NCBI GenBank assembly: GCA_964612505.1
Contig: CAZTEX010000010.1
Location: forward strand, 16,651 to 80,650
Direction: 5' to 3'
Source: JAAZZY01 sp964612505
Lineage (GTDB): Bacteria; Chlamydiota; Chlamydiia; Chlamydiales; JAAZZY01
Length of the DNA: 64,000 nt
The position numbers and the translations under genes were made by a program. Below, piece after piece: positions 43,488 to 53,295 of this stretch. Position 1 is the stretch's first letter, and every line of letters begins with the position of its first letter. A model generated the notes under the pieces. That model ran no database searches. It saw only the letters and a list, made by a program, of their open reading frames with translations, and was not told where the DNA came from.

Positions 43488-44175
43488 CGTGCTCTCCTTC
43501 TATTCTTTTTTTTCCTCGGATGGCAAAAACAAGGCCATATAAAAGAGGGGTTGTTAATACACCAAAAATCATCTTATACAAAAATGAAAATAACATAACA
43601 AAAATAACTTGAGAAAGTTTCATTTTTAGCCCTAAGTACAAAAAGATTAGATCGATAATGACCGTATCTGCTAGCTGAGAAGCCAAGGTAGATAGATTGG
43701 CTCTGAGCCATAAGAGGCGCAGGCCTATTTTATTTTTTAAAAAAGCATACAATTTAATGTCTAAGAGCTGTGAGCAAAAGTAGGCTACTAAGGATGAAAA
43801 AATTCTTAAACCACTCAAACCTAAAATGAGCTCAAAAGCTTTCTGCTCTGAGGCGCCTAAAAAGGGGAGCTTAATGGCAATAAACAGAATCGCAAAGGTG
43901 AGTGCGTTCATCGCTAAAGTAATATAGACCATTTCTTGAGCTTTTTGTTTGCCAAAGATCTCAGTGACCAAATCACTAAGTAAAAAAGTAAGAGGATAAA
44001 AAAAAAGCCCTGCAGGAATAGAAAAAGAAACTCCTATTGGAAGCGGAACCATTTTAGCTGAGACAATGTTTGCTAAAATCACAATGGTGCAAAAAGTCAT
44101 GCTGATAAATTGAAAATAAACGCTTTTCGTTTTTAAAGTGTTGTCCATTTCTATAATCGATTGTCCAGTCATCAA
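43477..44175 (-). CDS. yhhQ: Queuosine precursor transporter (VUT family)
   Basis: 232 residues, about six membrane spans. LVTEIFGKQKAQEMVY is the signature of the YhhQ/VUT family, with ANIVSAKMVPLPIG before it and ADTVIIDLIFLY late. In E. coli this protein imports queuosine precursors (preQ0/preQ1). The real start may be one of the internal Met codons near residue 10. Confidence 0.85.
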   Translation of the reverse strand: MMTGQSIIEMDNTLKTKSVYFQFISMTFCTIVILANIVSAKMVPLPIGVSFSIPAGLFFYPLTFLLSDLVTEIFGKQKAQEMVYITLAMNALTFAILFIAIKLPFLGASEQKAFELILGLSGLRIFSSLVAYFCSQLLDIKLYAFLKNKIGLRLLWLRANLSTLASQLADTVIIDLIFLYLGLKMKLSQVIFVMLFSFLYKMIFGVLTTPLLYGLVFAIRGKKRIEGEHDGF

Positions 44176-44339
44176 AATTTTTCTAATAAGCTTACTTCAT
44201 GATCAAGATCATGAAAAGAGTCAAGAATAAATCTAAAGAGATTTTTGAATAATACTAAAAAATTTAAATGCAAGAGAAGATGTCTAAAAAAGTGATCACA
44301 GAGTATCATCTTTTTCAATTAAACTATTAAGGAGAGTGT

Positions 44340-45005
44340 ATGGCAAGTGTTGGTGATAAGAGTCCTCATGTAATCAATTGCCAAGAGTGGGTCGGTGTAG
44401 GGGTCAAGACTGTCCCTGTTTTGCAAACACTCCTACGCAGTCAAGCAAATCCAGAGTTAGGAAAGTCCATCACGGCGGTACGAGTGCCACCAACAGATAG
44501 ACCGTTCAATGATTGTGCTACCTGTGTAGAGCAATGGTTTTTAGCAAATTTTTTCACTCTAGAAGGAGGGCCTAAAACCCAAGTATACTGCGGCGAATCT
44601 TGTCAACGAATCAACCATGAGTTTCACAATCAAATCCAATGGTTACAAGATCAAGGGGTGAGTATTGTCTTTGAGAAAGGGGGAGCGCTCTCAGCTTCTA
44701 TGTCTGAAGATGTACATGCTTTCCCTCGCATTCTTTGGAATAGGGGTGATCATAAAGGGGGAGAATTACCAATAATGATCCATGCTTTTTTTAATTCTGC
44801 TAGGCAGGTTAAGGATCCTGCAAATCAAATTTATGTTACTATAGTTCGCCCCACTTTGAACGAGGAGAGTGATCAACAAGATACAGTAGCTCTTAGCGAT
44901 GCAGCACTAAGAAAAGGATATGGATTTCAAGATAAGCGTCATATTAATGTGGGAAATCAAAGCACTACTAAAGTTTTCTCAGAGTATCGTTTCACAAGAA
45001 CATAA
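44340..45005 (+). CDS. Unknown protein, MAS tandem family copy 1
   Basis: 221 residues with AAGGAGAG before the ATG. First of three tandem paralogs starting MAS. Shared blocks: EWVGVGVKT, LGKSITAVRVPP, IQWLQDQGVSIVFE, VHAFPRILWNR, LPIMIHAFFNSAR and DQQDTVALSDAALRKGY. Several Cys in the first half. No known family and no signal peptide. Confidence 0.65.
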   Translation: MASVGDKSPHVINCQEWVGVGVKTVPVLQTLLRSQANPELGKSITAVRVPPTDRPFNDCATCVEQWFLANFFTLEGGPKTQVYCGESCQRINHEFHNQIQWLQDQGVSIVFEKGGALSASMSEDVHAFPRILWNRGDHKGGELPIMIHAFFNSARQVKDPANQIYVTIVRPTLNEESDQQDTVALSDAALRKGYGFQDKRHINVGNQSTTKVFSEYRFTRT

Positions 45006-45269
45006 TTTGTTTGGTTGTAGGTAAAGATCGTTATTAACAGCTAGCAAATTACAAAAAGATTAACGTTGAATTTAAGTGTTTATATTGTTTATAAGTAATG
45101 GCTTAAGGTTGTTTTTTATCAATAAAGTTTTTTAAAATGAGACTTTAATAAGCGCCTGATAATAGCAAAGCGCTGCTTCATTTTGGCAACAAACTAAAAC
45201 GCCTCTATTGATTTTTTTAATGAGAGAGAAAGCATCCTATTTTTCAATGTAAATAATGAAGGTGAAGAC

Positions 45270-45986
45270 ATGGCAAGTGAAAGTACAAGAATTTCTAAAG
45301 AATGGATAGGTGTAGGAGCAGGAACCTTCTCTGTTTTCGAGTCTCTCTTGCAGGCAAGACCAGAAGGTTCACAACTGGGCTCTCGCATCATGATGTTGTG
45401 GCCAGCGCCATATAGAAGTGAGCGTTCGCCCGCTCGAGAGACACGTCAAAGATCTCATGATCTAGCTGCAGATAATCTGCGTAGATCGTCCTTAACTCCA
45501 GCTTCTCCTTCAAGAGAACTGTCTCAAAGTCAGACATGTTATAGAGAGTTTCACCAGAGAGTTCGGTTCTTAGAAGATAAGCAAGTGACCATTGTTTTTG
45601 CGACAGAAACAACACCGCATACCCACTTGGGCCATTCATCTGAAGTTGTTCACGCCTACCCTAGCATTATTTGGAACAGCCTATCAAATAGAAGCCCTTC
45701 TGAGCAGCAAAAGTTACCTGCAATGGCGTTTGCTTTTTTTGAATCCATAAGAAGCGTTGACGTTCCTGCCAAATTTGTTTATTTTACTATATATCATCCT
45801 GCTTTGCAGGAGCGGGTAGATCAACAAGATACAGCTGATCTTTCCCAAGTAGCTCAAAAAGCAGGGTATATTCTTCATGGTAAATTTCATGTTTATGAAG
45901 ATAAAGGTGATCCGCTTAAAACGAAGGTTTTCTCAGAACATGTTTTTATTGAAAGCCAACACGCTCGCTTGTTGGAGTTTTCGTGA
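45270..45986 (+). CDS. Unknown protein, MAS tandem family copy 2
   Basis: 238 residues with GAAGGTGA before the ATG. It keeps EWIGVGAGT, VRFLEDKQVTIVFA, VHAYPSIIWN, LPAMAFAFFESIRS and DQQDTADLSQVAQKAGY. The Cys-rich part of copies 1 and 3 is replaced by an Arg/Ser-rich stretch (SERSPARETRQRSHDL). Function unknown. Confidence 0.65.
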   Translation: MASESTRISKEWIGVGAGTFSVFESLLQARPEGSQLGSRIMMLWPAPYRSERSPARETRQRSHDLAADNLRRSSLTPASPSRELSQSQTCYREFHQRVRFLEDKQVTIVFATETTPHTHLGHSSEVVHAYPSIIWNSLSNRSPSEQQKLPAMAFAFFESIRSVDVPAKFVYFTIYHPALQERVDQQDTADLSQVAQKAGYILHGKFHVYEDKGDPLKTKVFSEHVFIESQHARLLEFS

Positions 45987-46067
45987 ATCTTTTAACAGAG
46001 CAGGCTCAAAGAAGTTAAGATGGAATTTCAAGCAAGTTGTAACATTGTAAATGAGTAGGTAGAACAT

Positions 46068-46838
46068 ATGGCAAGTCGCAGCGCGCACATTGATCAAAAA
46101 TGGATATTTACAGGAGAGCCAAGTCTTTTTGTCTTGGAAGATCTTATGAGAAATCAGCCCTTCGGCTCGCAGCTTGGCCAGTCCATCCTGGCGGTGCGAT
46201 TGCCTGCAAGATATAAAACTGCAGATGATTGTTCAGCCTGCTTTAGCAATCTTCCAAAAGTTAATATTGCAGATATGGATTCATTAAAGGTTGCTTCTCT
46301 TGTTCCATGTTTTATTCCAGAACAACAGCTTGGGAATGAGCCATGCAGCAGCCAATTTTGCCGGAAGATTCGATGGTTACAAGACCAGGGAGTGACCCTT
46401 GTTTTTGAAGAGGGATCGGATCGCTCAGATTTTTATCTCAATCATCCACCTCGAGCTGTTCACTTGTACGCCCATCTTCTTTGGAATCGTCCTCAAAGTA
46501 AAAATAGTTCTGAACAAGAAAAATTACCCGCAATGTGTAAAACCTTTTTTAGGTCTGCAAAACAAAATTCCCATTCTGTAAATGATGTCTCTGTGGCAGT
46601 GTTTCATCGCATATACAACAAAGAGATTGATCGACGTGATACCGAGGTTATTTGTGAAGTAGCAAAAAATGAAGGATATTCTTTTCTGCTAAGACGTCGT
46701 ATTGATAAAGAGGGGCGCCATTGTCCTCCTTCAAAAAATCAAAAAACGACTTTCATAGAGCTTATTTTTAATCGATCAAATTTTGAAGAGGATAATGGAT
46801 ATCTAGCTGATATCGAGTCAGGAGATGAGAGCTCATAG
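46068..46838 (+). CDS. Unknown protein, MAS tandem family copy 3
   Basis: 256 residues. It keeps LGQSILAVRLPA, IRWLQDQGVTLVFEEG, VHLYAHLLWNR, LPAMCKTFFRSAK and DRRDTEVICEVAKNEGY, plus an acidic C-terminal extension (DIESGDESS). The gene is 82 bases after copy 2. A start with ATGGCAAG is identical in all three copies. Confidence 0.65.
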   Translation: MASRSAHIDQKWIFTGEPSLFVLEDLMRNQPFGSQLGQSILAVRLPARYKTADDCSACFSNLPKVNIADMDSLKVASLVPCFIPEQQLGNEPCSSQFCRKIRWLQDQGVTLVFEEGSDRSDFYLNHPPRAVHLYAHLLWNRPQSKNSSEQEKLPAMCKTFFRSAKQNSHSVNDVSVAVFHRIYNKEIDRRDTEVICEVAKNEGYSFLLRRRIDKEGRHCPPSKNQKTTFIELIFNRSNFEEDNGYLADIESGDESS

Positions 46839-46912
46839 TAAAACATTTTGTTAGCTTTCTTTGTCGGTAAAGTCTTAAAATTTCCTTTTTTATCAATAAA
46901 GAGGTTTAAAAA

Positions 46913-47923
46913 ATGAGTGTTCAACTTTCAGCAAATATTAGTAACAGTGAAACTTCTTCTATTTGGCAGTCCTCTAAATATTATCTAAAAAATCTTTCCT
47001 CATCTTTTAAAGAATCTCTTCCTAAAGCTCTGCCAGGAGCTTCAGCGTTAATTAACTTAGTAGGTTTAGCGGTTATCATTCATCCAGAGCCGATTTTCAA
47101 TAATTCAGATGAGTCCGATTGGGATTGGGACAGCAGCTTTGTGATTCAAAATCATGAGCAGGTTGATCAAATCGCTCAGTTTTATTCTAGCTGCGGATTT
47201 AAGCTCGATGAAAATATTATCATGAGTTCAGAGCTAAAGCAAAAAATCGTCAACGCCGCCCGTGAATCTGTTGTCAGCTATTTAAATATCATTAATGAAT
47301 TTAATCAAAAGAATGGAACTACCGTTAAGTTATGGGTGAGCCTTCAAGAGACGGGCAAGGTTGATCTTTTTCCAACTCTTGGAGGGTCTTGGTCTATGAG
47401 CGGTCCGCTCATTGGATATCAACTTCCACCGGTTGTGATTCATATAGAGAAGCAAGAAAACCAAACTCCAGCACCGATCTATTTAAATGAGGGTAAAATC
47501 ACATCTCAATTCAGTCCTTTAGAGAAGCAATTTATTATTGCTCATGAATTTGTCCATATTATGAACAATGACTCTTTTACTAACGTAGCTTGCAAGCTGG
47601 CAACTTCTGTTTTAAGCACTTTACCGTGGATAATGAATTATTCTAACTCCTCCTCGTGGAGTGCTTATCTTGTGCAATCCTATTTGCAGTCTTTAACTAT
47701 AGAAACAGTCTCGGGCTTCTTTCGCTCCATGCTTTTTCGGCATCTTGAGCAACGCGCCGATCTTGAAGCAATGAACTCTTTGGGCTCAAGTCAAGGAGCA
47801 AAGCTCCTTTTAAATAATCTGAAAAACCTGGCAATCCGAGCTGAAGATTTTGAACATCCTTCTCATGAAGCTAGGCTCAAAGTCGTTGAAGAGTGGGAAA
47901 ATAAGCACTCTTTCGTTGCTTAA
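46913..47923 (+). CDS. M48-like zinc metalloprotease
   Basis: 336 residues. HEFVH (211-215) is the zinc-binding HExxH, followed downstream by LEQRADLEAM (about 278-287), the ExxxD-type third-ligand region of M48 peptidases. Hydrophobic stretches lie near 43-56 and 230-270. The N-terminus is Ser-rich and may be a secretion signal for a non-Sec system. Likely a membrane-linked protease; the substrate is unknown. Confidence 0.75.
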   Translation: MSVQLSANISNSETSSIWQSSKYYLKNLSSSFKESLPKALPGASALINLVGLAVIIHPEPIFNNSDESDWDWDSSFVIQNHEQVDQIAQFYSSCGFKLDENIIMSSELKQKIVNAARESVVSYLNIINEFNQKNGTTVKLWVSLQETGKVDLFPTLGGSWSMSGPLIGYQLPPVVIHIEKQENQTPAPIYLNEGKITSQFSPLEKQFIIAHEFVHIMNNDSFTNVACKLATSVLSTLPWIMNYSNSSSWSAYLVQSYLQSLTIETVSGFFRSMLFRHLEQRADLEAMNSLGSSQGAKLLLNNLKNLAIRAEDFEHPSHEARLKVVEEWENKHSFVA

Positions 47924-48211
47924 TTCGGTCGTGGCTTAAGGGTTAAAGCGTTCTCAAGTCTTTCATATAAAAAGTATTGGGTATAGTTTGTGATAAATTT
48001 TAGGGTTTTTCATGAAAATTGCAACTCAAGCGTTGAATTTTCATGAAAAAATGAAAAGGTTTTTGCGGTGAGCTTAGAAAAATACTTTGCAGAGCTTAGC
48101 GGTGGATAGTTTCTTTGCTTGCTATAAATGGTTTTTATAAACTTTGTATTTACGATATATAATACATTGTAGTATACGTTGTGTATGCTAAATTTAATAT
48201 TGGAGGTTGGC

Positions 48212-48832
48212 ATGTTAAAAAAACTAGTTAAATATGGAAATAGTAGCGCTCTTTTACTCGATCGCACTCTCTTAGCCTTACTCAACATCAAAGAAAATTC
48301 AATTTTAAAACTCAGGGTAGAAGGAGATGCTCTTATCGTTAAAGTTCAAGAAGAGGTAAAACCCACCGAATCACTTTTGCTTGAAGTTGAAAATATTCAA
48401 GAGAAATGCAACTTGGGAGAAGGGGGAGCTTCTTCTATTATGAATATGAACGAGGCTCAAATTCGAAAGTATTGCAAAGAGGCAGAAGATAATCCCCAAG
48501 CCATGAAGGCTATCCAAGATTGGCTTCCTGGAACCAAAAATGCAGAAAAACTAGGAGAGGCTTACAAAGTCATTATGGCAAAGTATTCTGCAGAAATACA
48601 GAGTTTGGCAAGTAAAGAGTTTTTAAAAGAAGTGGAAGATTTATCTAAAAAGCATGGGGGAGATACCACCTCTAGCACCTACTTTCATGAATTTTTAGAG
48701 CTGCGCTTAAAGCATGCGCCTAAACTTGCTCAAATGGATAAAGAAATGAAAGAGGTCACTAAAGCCCTTGGATGCCCAGATGATCTGCCAACTCTTCACA
48801 AAGCCCATGAAAGTGAAAAGAAGAAATCATAG
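48212..48832 (+). CDS. AbrB/MazE-like N-terminal domain with helical extension
   Basis: 206 residues from the ATG at 48212, chosen because TTGGAGG precedes it. Residues 1-50 (LKKLVKYGNSSALLLDRTLL, ILKLRVEGDALIVKV) form a swapped-hairpin AbrB/MazE DNA-binding fold. The remaining 150 residues are helical and unassigned. No toxin gene follows. A TATAAT at 48158-48163 is a candidate -10. Confidence 0.7.
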   Translation: MLKKLVKYGNSSALLLDRTLLALLNIKENSILKLRVEGDALIVKVQEEVKPTESLLLEVENIQEKCNLGEGGASSIMNMNEAQIRKYCKEAEDNPQAMKAIQDWLPGTKNAEKLGEAYKVIMAKYSAEIQSLASKEFLKEVEDLSKKHGGDTTSSTYFHEFLELRLKHAPKLAQMDKEMKEVTKALGCPDDLPTLHKAHESEKKKS

Positions 48833-49156
48833 TCTAATCTCTAATTTTGGCGTATTTGCGTTAGAATCGTGAGTTTTGGTGATTTTAAACTTATTTTTTT
48901 AATCATTAAATATCTCATTATTAGTTAATTAAAAAACCGAGCAATGTCAATGCTCGGTTTTGCCTAAAACCGGCAATTGACAGTACTCGATTTTAAAATG
49001 AGCGATGATAAAGAAAGGCTATTTGAAAATAAGGCTCTACTTCACTTAAAAATGTTGCAACAAAGAGTTTATTTTCATAGAGATCTAAAAGAATGTGATT
49101 TCTTCATCTCATAAAAAAGCTCGTAACATACTCCATCTTTAAAATTTCTTTACAGA
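48833..49156. other. Intergenic region with terminator and degenerate repeat of it
   Basis: AT-rich, no gene. It contains the terminator at 48933-48961 and a degraded copy of the same hairpin just after it (AAAACCGGCAATTGACAG and so on at about 48966-48994). Confidence 0.5.
48933..48961 (+). terminator. Rho-independent terminator
   Basis: AAAACCGAGCA (48933-48943) and TGCTCGGTTTT (48951-48961) form a perfect 11-bp stem with loop ATGTCAA and end in T residues. It lies about 100 bases after the AbrB-like gene. Confidence 0.8.
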
Positions 49157-49912
49157 ATGTTCTTTCTTTTTTTAAGATTTAAGCAATTAGAAACCCGAGG
49201 GTGCGTGAATACAACGATTGTCTCTAGTTCGTTGGGCAAGGCTAGCGTCAGTTCATTTCAGATACCAGAAGATCATTCTTTTGCGAAAGTAATTCAAGAA
49301 GATGAAGAACTCATTTTTTATATAGAGGCTTTTCTAAAAGTCTCTTCTAGCCAATTAAAGCGAATAGAAGAATGTTATTATTATGAGAAGATTGAAAATG
49401 GAAATCTTTTAGAGGCGCTTTCAGAAGAGGCTACCTCTCTAAGTATAGAAGAGGCTATTCAACTTGTCAAAACTTTAGCTAAGCAGACATATTATCAAGA
49501 AGAAGCATATCGGTTACATAAAGTATGTAGAGGACATTTCAATGAAGTTGTACGAAGGGAGGTCCCTTATAGAAGTGAAGAACATGTTCAAAAGATAGAA
49601 CAAAAAATACTCAATGAATGGAAACAAAAAAAAGAAATAAAGCCAGAATCGGTAACGCTCCAGCGAGATCAATATAGAAATCTCTTTTTTACAAGAAGGC
49701 TTTGTGATTTTTACATTAACTATGCCCATATTGATAATTGTCTTAGCTGCTCTTATCCTGCTGTAAAACAGTTCACAGCCCAAGACGTGTCTTTTGAAAG
49801 TGTGATGGAACAATTTGAAAAGAAAATCCAAAAAAATAATTTATCAAGGGATCATGAATGGACAAAGCTAGCTAAGCGCATTTTTGGCGAAAACTTAATA
49901 CTTATAGACTAA
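49157..49912 (+). CDS. Unknown protein upstream of a toxin-like gene
   Basis: 251 residues from ATG 49157; a GTG at 49205 after CGAGGG is an alternative start. Helical and Glu/Lys-rich, with four Cys in the C-terminal half (HIDNCLSCSYP). No known domain. It ends 10 nt before the 881-residue gene, so it is probably co-transcribed and might be a chaperone or adaptor for it; this is inferred from position only. Confidence 0.6.
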   Translation: MFFLFLRFKQLETRGCVNTTIVSSSLGKASVSSFQIPEDHSFAKVIQEDEELIFYIEAFLKVSSSQLKRIEECYYYEKIENGNLLEALSEEATSLSIEEAIQLVKTLAKQTYYQEEAYRLHKVCRGHFNEVVRREVPYRSEEHVQKIEQKILNEWKQKKEIKPESVTLQRDQYRNLFFTRRLCDFYINYAHIDNCLSCSYPAVKQFTAQDVSFESVMEQFEKKIQKNNLSRDHEWTKLAKRIFGENLILID

Positions 49913-49921
49913 GGAATAATA

Positions 49922-52567
49922 ATGTCTTTTGCAGATCCCCTTTGGCCCTGTCGCTCTTTAAGAGACAACCCTTTTCTCCAGGACCATTTTGCTAATATTG
50001 ATCGGCAAAATGAAGCTTCTACTTCAAATCAAAATTCAAATTCAGCAGATCGCTTTTCTGGGCGTTCTTTAAAAATAGAGAATAAGGATTCAAAAAATAA
50101 AGAGTCTGATCGATTCATCCGCTCAACTCATCGAGGAAGAGAGCGTGATCGCGATGACCGCAATGAAAAAAATTACAGAGAAAATACAAACCAATTTATT
50201 GGCCGTGACAAAACTGCTATTAATGATTTAGGAGCTAAAATTATTCAGCAAGCCATGGATCCTTTTGAAGATACTTGGGATATTGACAGACTTGCTAGAG
50301 TCTTGGTCTTAGCAAATGCAATTCAAAAAGATGAACAAGGTAGAGTCGCAAAAGAAGAGCATAAGCAACAAATTCAGAAGGAAGAGAGCGCTGATATTAA
50401 AGAGAATGTTTGGAATTATGCCACAGACCCCAGCGGAGATTTTGGCTCTTTAGACCCCGCTAGGTTAAAAAGAGTAGAAGCTTTAGCTAAAGTAATCCCT
50501 AAAGAAAATCATTTGATACATACTGTTTCTATCCAAACTGGGCCGATTGCCAAAGCTTTACCTCAGCGAAGAGAACTTGAAGAGAGACATCATCCTTTAA
50601 ATATAGGGGATGTTAAAAACAAGATTCATCACCACCAGCAGCGAATTGGCGTTATTAAAAAGGGGTTTCAAAAGGCTGAGCAGTTCATTAAAAAACATAT
50701 TCCTAAAGCAGATCCATCTCAATTTGAGGGAAAATTAAGTCAGCAAATAATTGAAGCTCAAAATAGCATTCAAGAACAAAAAATACAAAATTTTGAAAAT
50801 CTTATCAGAGGGATTCATGATCATGCTATTGGACAATGTAATGTTATATTGAGTTTGATTCCGAATTTAAATCATTCTTCTACGGAATTTTGTGAAAAAC
50901 ATTTGATGGGTCAAGCAGGAGAAGGGCTTGAAAATTCATTTTACTACTGGACAGGGACTGCGACAGGAGCTCTCTTAGATTTTCAGCTACTTAAAGGAGT
51001 TCCTCTAGCTGCCAATATGGGAGGTATTGCAATTCAAAAAGTTGGAAATTCAATTGTAAAAACAGGGATTGAAGCTGCAATTTACACAAAGTTAACGACA
51101 GGGGCTATTGGTAGAGGTATTGTTCCTTACTTGCCTAGAGCCTCAGGCAGCACAGTGCTCGTTGCTAAAGAATCTATGTCGCTATTTTCTGAAGGAATTG
51201 TCTTTAAAGCTGCTAATGTGATCTCTGATGCTCTTAAAAAGAGTCCTGAATTATTAAAGAAAGTACCCGAAGTAGCTAAACTTGTTCGGGAGCCAATTGT
51301 CGACGCGTTTACTTTTATGCGAAATATTTTTCGACTTACTAATGCAGCAACCACCTTGCATTCCTATCATGATGTAACAGCCCAAGCCTCAGTTTTACCG
51401 GAAACAGATTCGATTGCCAATCAGGCTATTGAAGAAATAGCTCGAGAAACACCTCATGCTGCAAGTGCATTCGAAGATTTTAGTCGTATTTTGGATAGCA
51501 TGGATAATTCATCAAGAAGTCTGGGTTACTATCAAGAGTTTGTTTATCGTCATCAGATGCGGCAATTTTTACGTGATATGAATTGTCCAAAAGAGGCTGT
51601 TCCATATGTCTTGAAAAACATCCCGAATAGAGCCAATTTTGCGGCCGATACGATGGAAGAGATCATTAACGCTATGTTGATTTCGAGCGACATTATTGAA
51701 TATTGTGATAAATACGTAAAAGATCCCTGGATTCGTAATAAGTTGCTAGAACGTCAGTTTGATCTTCGTAAGCATTATGTCCTTGATCCAAGCGAAGAAA
51801 ACTATTTAGAAAAATTTAAAGCAATTACGGATCTTTATGGCCTTGATTTGAGTAAACATTGGAACAAGGTATTAATTCCAAAAATTCAAGTAGTTGCCGA
51901 AAACTTCCATAAGTGGGCTCTATCCAAGCTTGAAGCTGTTCATCAAAAAATTGAAGCTTTACAGATCATAGATCAATCTGAAAAGCGAAAGTTATTTTTA
52001 GAAATTTTTCAAACCGAAGTCAAAGATCCTCTAAAGGTGAATCCCTTGATTTGCCATCCTAAATGGTACAAATTTTGGATGAAAGCCAAGTCAACTTATG
52101 AAGATCAACAAGAAAAACAACTTCAAGTTGTTGGGGACGAAATGAGCACGCCAGCTCTTGATAGAGATATCAAGTTTATTGAAAGGGTAGAGGGAGATAG
52201 AAATAATTTTAAAGATTTCTATAAAATACATAAAACATTACAATTCAGACACTTTAAAGAAGGTGGAGCTATAGACAAATGGAAAAGCCTTGTTTATTGG
52301 AGTTATGAAAAAATAGTCGAGAAAGTAAAACCTTTAATAGGAAAAGGAATTCCTACAAGAGGTAATAAGCTTGGAGATCATGACTTTCAAGAAGTAGTGA
52401 AGTTTGACGAGGTATGTGGAGAATCTTGTGACCCAGTTACTAAAACATGGACTAAAACAGAATATGCAAAAATTCATTATCGGCTGGATGGCAGATTTCA
52501 TATAGTTCCACACGATCCTACATCTAGTTTTGCAGAGAAATGGGAAGAATTACATGGAAATAATTAA
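49922..52567 (+). CDS. Polymorphic-toxin-like protein
   Basis: 881 residues. The N-terminus is disordered and charged (GRERDRDDRNEKNYRENTN), then helices. The middle (about 330-500) is Gly/Ala-rich and hydrophobic, as in many membrane-inserting or delivery modules. The C-terminal 100 residues (from DRDIKFIERVEGD; GDHDFQEVVKFDEVCG; HYRLDGRFHIVPHDP) form a separate small domain. The following gene overlaps and is a two-domain immunity-like protein. That toxin-immunity arrangement, not a catalytic motif, is the basis of the call. Confidence 0.6.
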   Translation: MSFADPLWPCRSLRDNPFLQDHFANIDRQNEASTSNQNSNSADRFSGRSLKIENKDSKNKESDRFIRSTHRGRERDRDDRNEKNYRENTNQFIGRDKTAINDLGAKIIQQAMDPFEDTWDIDRLARVLVLANAIQKDEQGRVAKEEHKQQIQKEESADIKENVWNYATDPSGDFGSLDPARLKRVEALAKVIPKENHLIHTVSIQTGPIAKALPQRRELEERHHPLNIGDVKNKIHHHQQRIGVIKKGFQKAEQFIKKHIPKADPSQFEGKLSQQIIEAQNSIQEQKIQNFENLIRGIHDHAIGQCNVILSLIPNLNHSSTEFCEKHLMGQAGEGLENSFYYWTGTATGALLDFQLLKGVPLAANMGGIAIQKVGNSIVKTGIEAAIYTKLTTGAIGRGIVPYLPRASGSTVLVAKESMSLFSEGIVFKAANVISDALKKSPELLKKVPEVAKLVREPIVDAFTFMRNIFRLTNAATTLHSYHDVTAQASVLPETDSIANQAIEEIARETPHAASAFEDFSRILDSMDNSSRSLGYYQEFVYRHQMRQFLRDMNCPKEAVPYVLKNIPNRANFAADTMEEIINAMLISSDIIEYCDKYVKDPWIRNKLLERQFDLRKHYVLDPSEENYLEKFKAITDLYGLDLSKHWNKVLIPKIQVVAENFHKWALSKLEAVHQKIEALQIIDQSEKRKLFLEIFQTEVKDPLKVNPLICHPKWYKFWMKAKSTYEDQQEKQLQVVGDEMSTPALDRDIKFIERVEGDRNNFKDFYKIHKTLQFRHFKEGGAIDKWKSLVYWSYEKIVEKVKPLIGKGIPTRGNKLGDHDFQEVVKFDEVCGESCDPVTKTWTKTEYAKIHYRLDGRFHIVPHDPTSSFAEKWEELHGNN

Positions 52568-53285
52568 AAATAAAAGAACTTCTGAAGAAGAGTCTGTCTT
52601 TGCTAGACTAAAGATAGATCTTTATATCGCCTTAGGAGGGGCTATTATTCCTTCTTTGCGCTGCGCTGCGATTAACTGGGAGCCAGGTCAAAAGGAAGCC
52701 GTAATTTATTATTTTCATGATGGGCTTGTCGATCTACCAATACAAGAACATTATAGTTGCGTAGATGCAGAAGCTAATACTGGTGTATGGCCTCGATTTA
52801 AAGGAACTGAGATTTCAATGTACTATGATTTTAAGAAGGTTCTTTCTTGTCCTTTTCCGATGCTTTTACCCAAAGTCTCTGAAGTCGTTTACTTAAGAAA
52901 AGAGCCTGGTAGAGAGTTTAATGAGATTAACAACTATATTCCAAATTGGGCTTTAGGGTCTGTCATTCGCCTCAAAGTTAATGAAGCTTTAAGGGGTAAA
53001 GTTACGGGAGATTTGAGAGAGATTCATTTAACTTGGGATGAAACTAATACAAAGGCTTTGATAACTTTTTTCCATAATGGAGACATTACTTCTGAAGAGC
53101 AGAGGCATTATGAAGAAATTTTTAAGATCGCGACCTCTACCGTGGCTCAATGGCAATATAAAGGGCAGCAAGTTATCCCCAAATTAGCAGTCAGAGGAGT
53201 TCTTTATCCAAAAAAAATTGAATCCCCAGAAGATGTTGATATTTTATATTCAAGACAAGAGCCTTTTGCAGACCCCTTAGATTGA
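52554..53285 (+). CDS. Immunity-like protein with two repeated domains
   Basis: About 243 residues from the ATG at 52554 (GGAAG upstream), overlapping the toxin-like gene by 14 nt. Two repeats: IALGGAIIPSLRCAAINWEPGQ..AVIYYFHDGLV and ALRGKVTGDLREIHLTWDET..ALITFFHNGDI, each followed by a HYS/HYE helix and a terminal L-R/Y-x-R-K/Q-E-P strand. This resembles small immunity proteins with A-L-x-G-x-V-x-x-x-L-R and Y-F-D-G motifs found beside polymorphic toxins. A third, truncated unit follows at 53296. Confidence 0.65.
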   Translation: MEIIKNKRTSEEESVFARLKIDLYIALGGAIIPSLRCAAINWEPGQKEAVIYYFHDGLVDLPIQEHYSCVDAEANTGVWPRFKGTEISMYYDFKKVLSCPFPMLLPKVSEVVYLRKEPGREFNEINNYIPNWALGSVIRLKVNEALRGKVTGDLREIHLTWDETNTKALITFFHNGDITSEEQRHYEEIFKIATSTVAQWQYKGQQVIPKLAVRGVLYPKKIESPEDVDILYSRQEPFADPLD

Positions 53286-53295
53286 AAAGCGTTAA

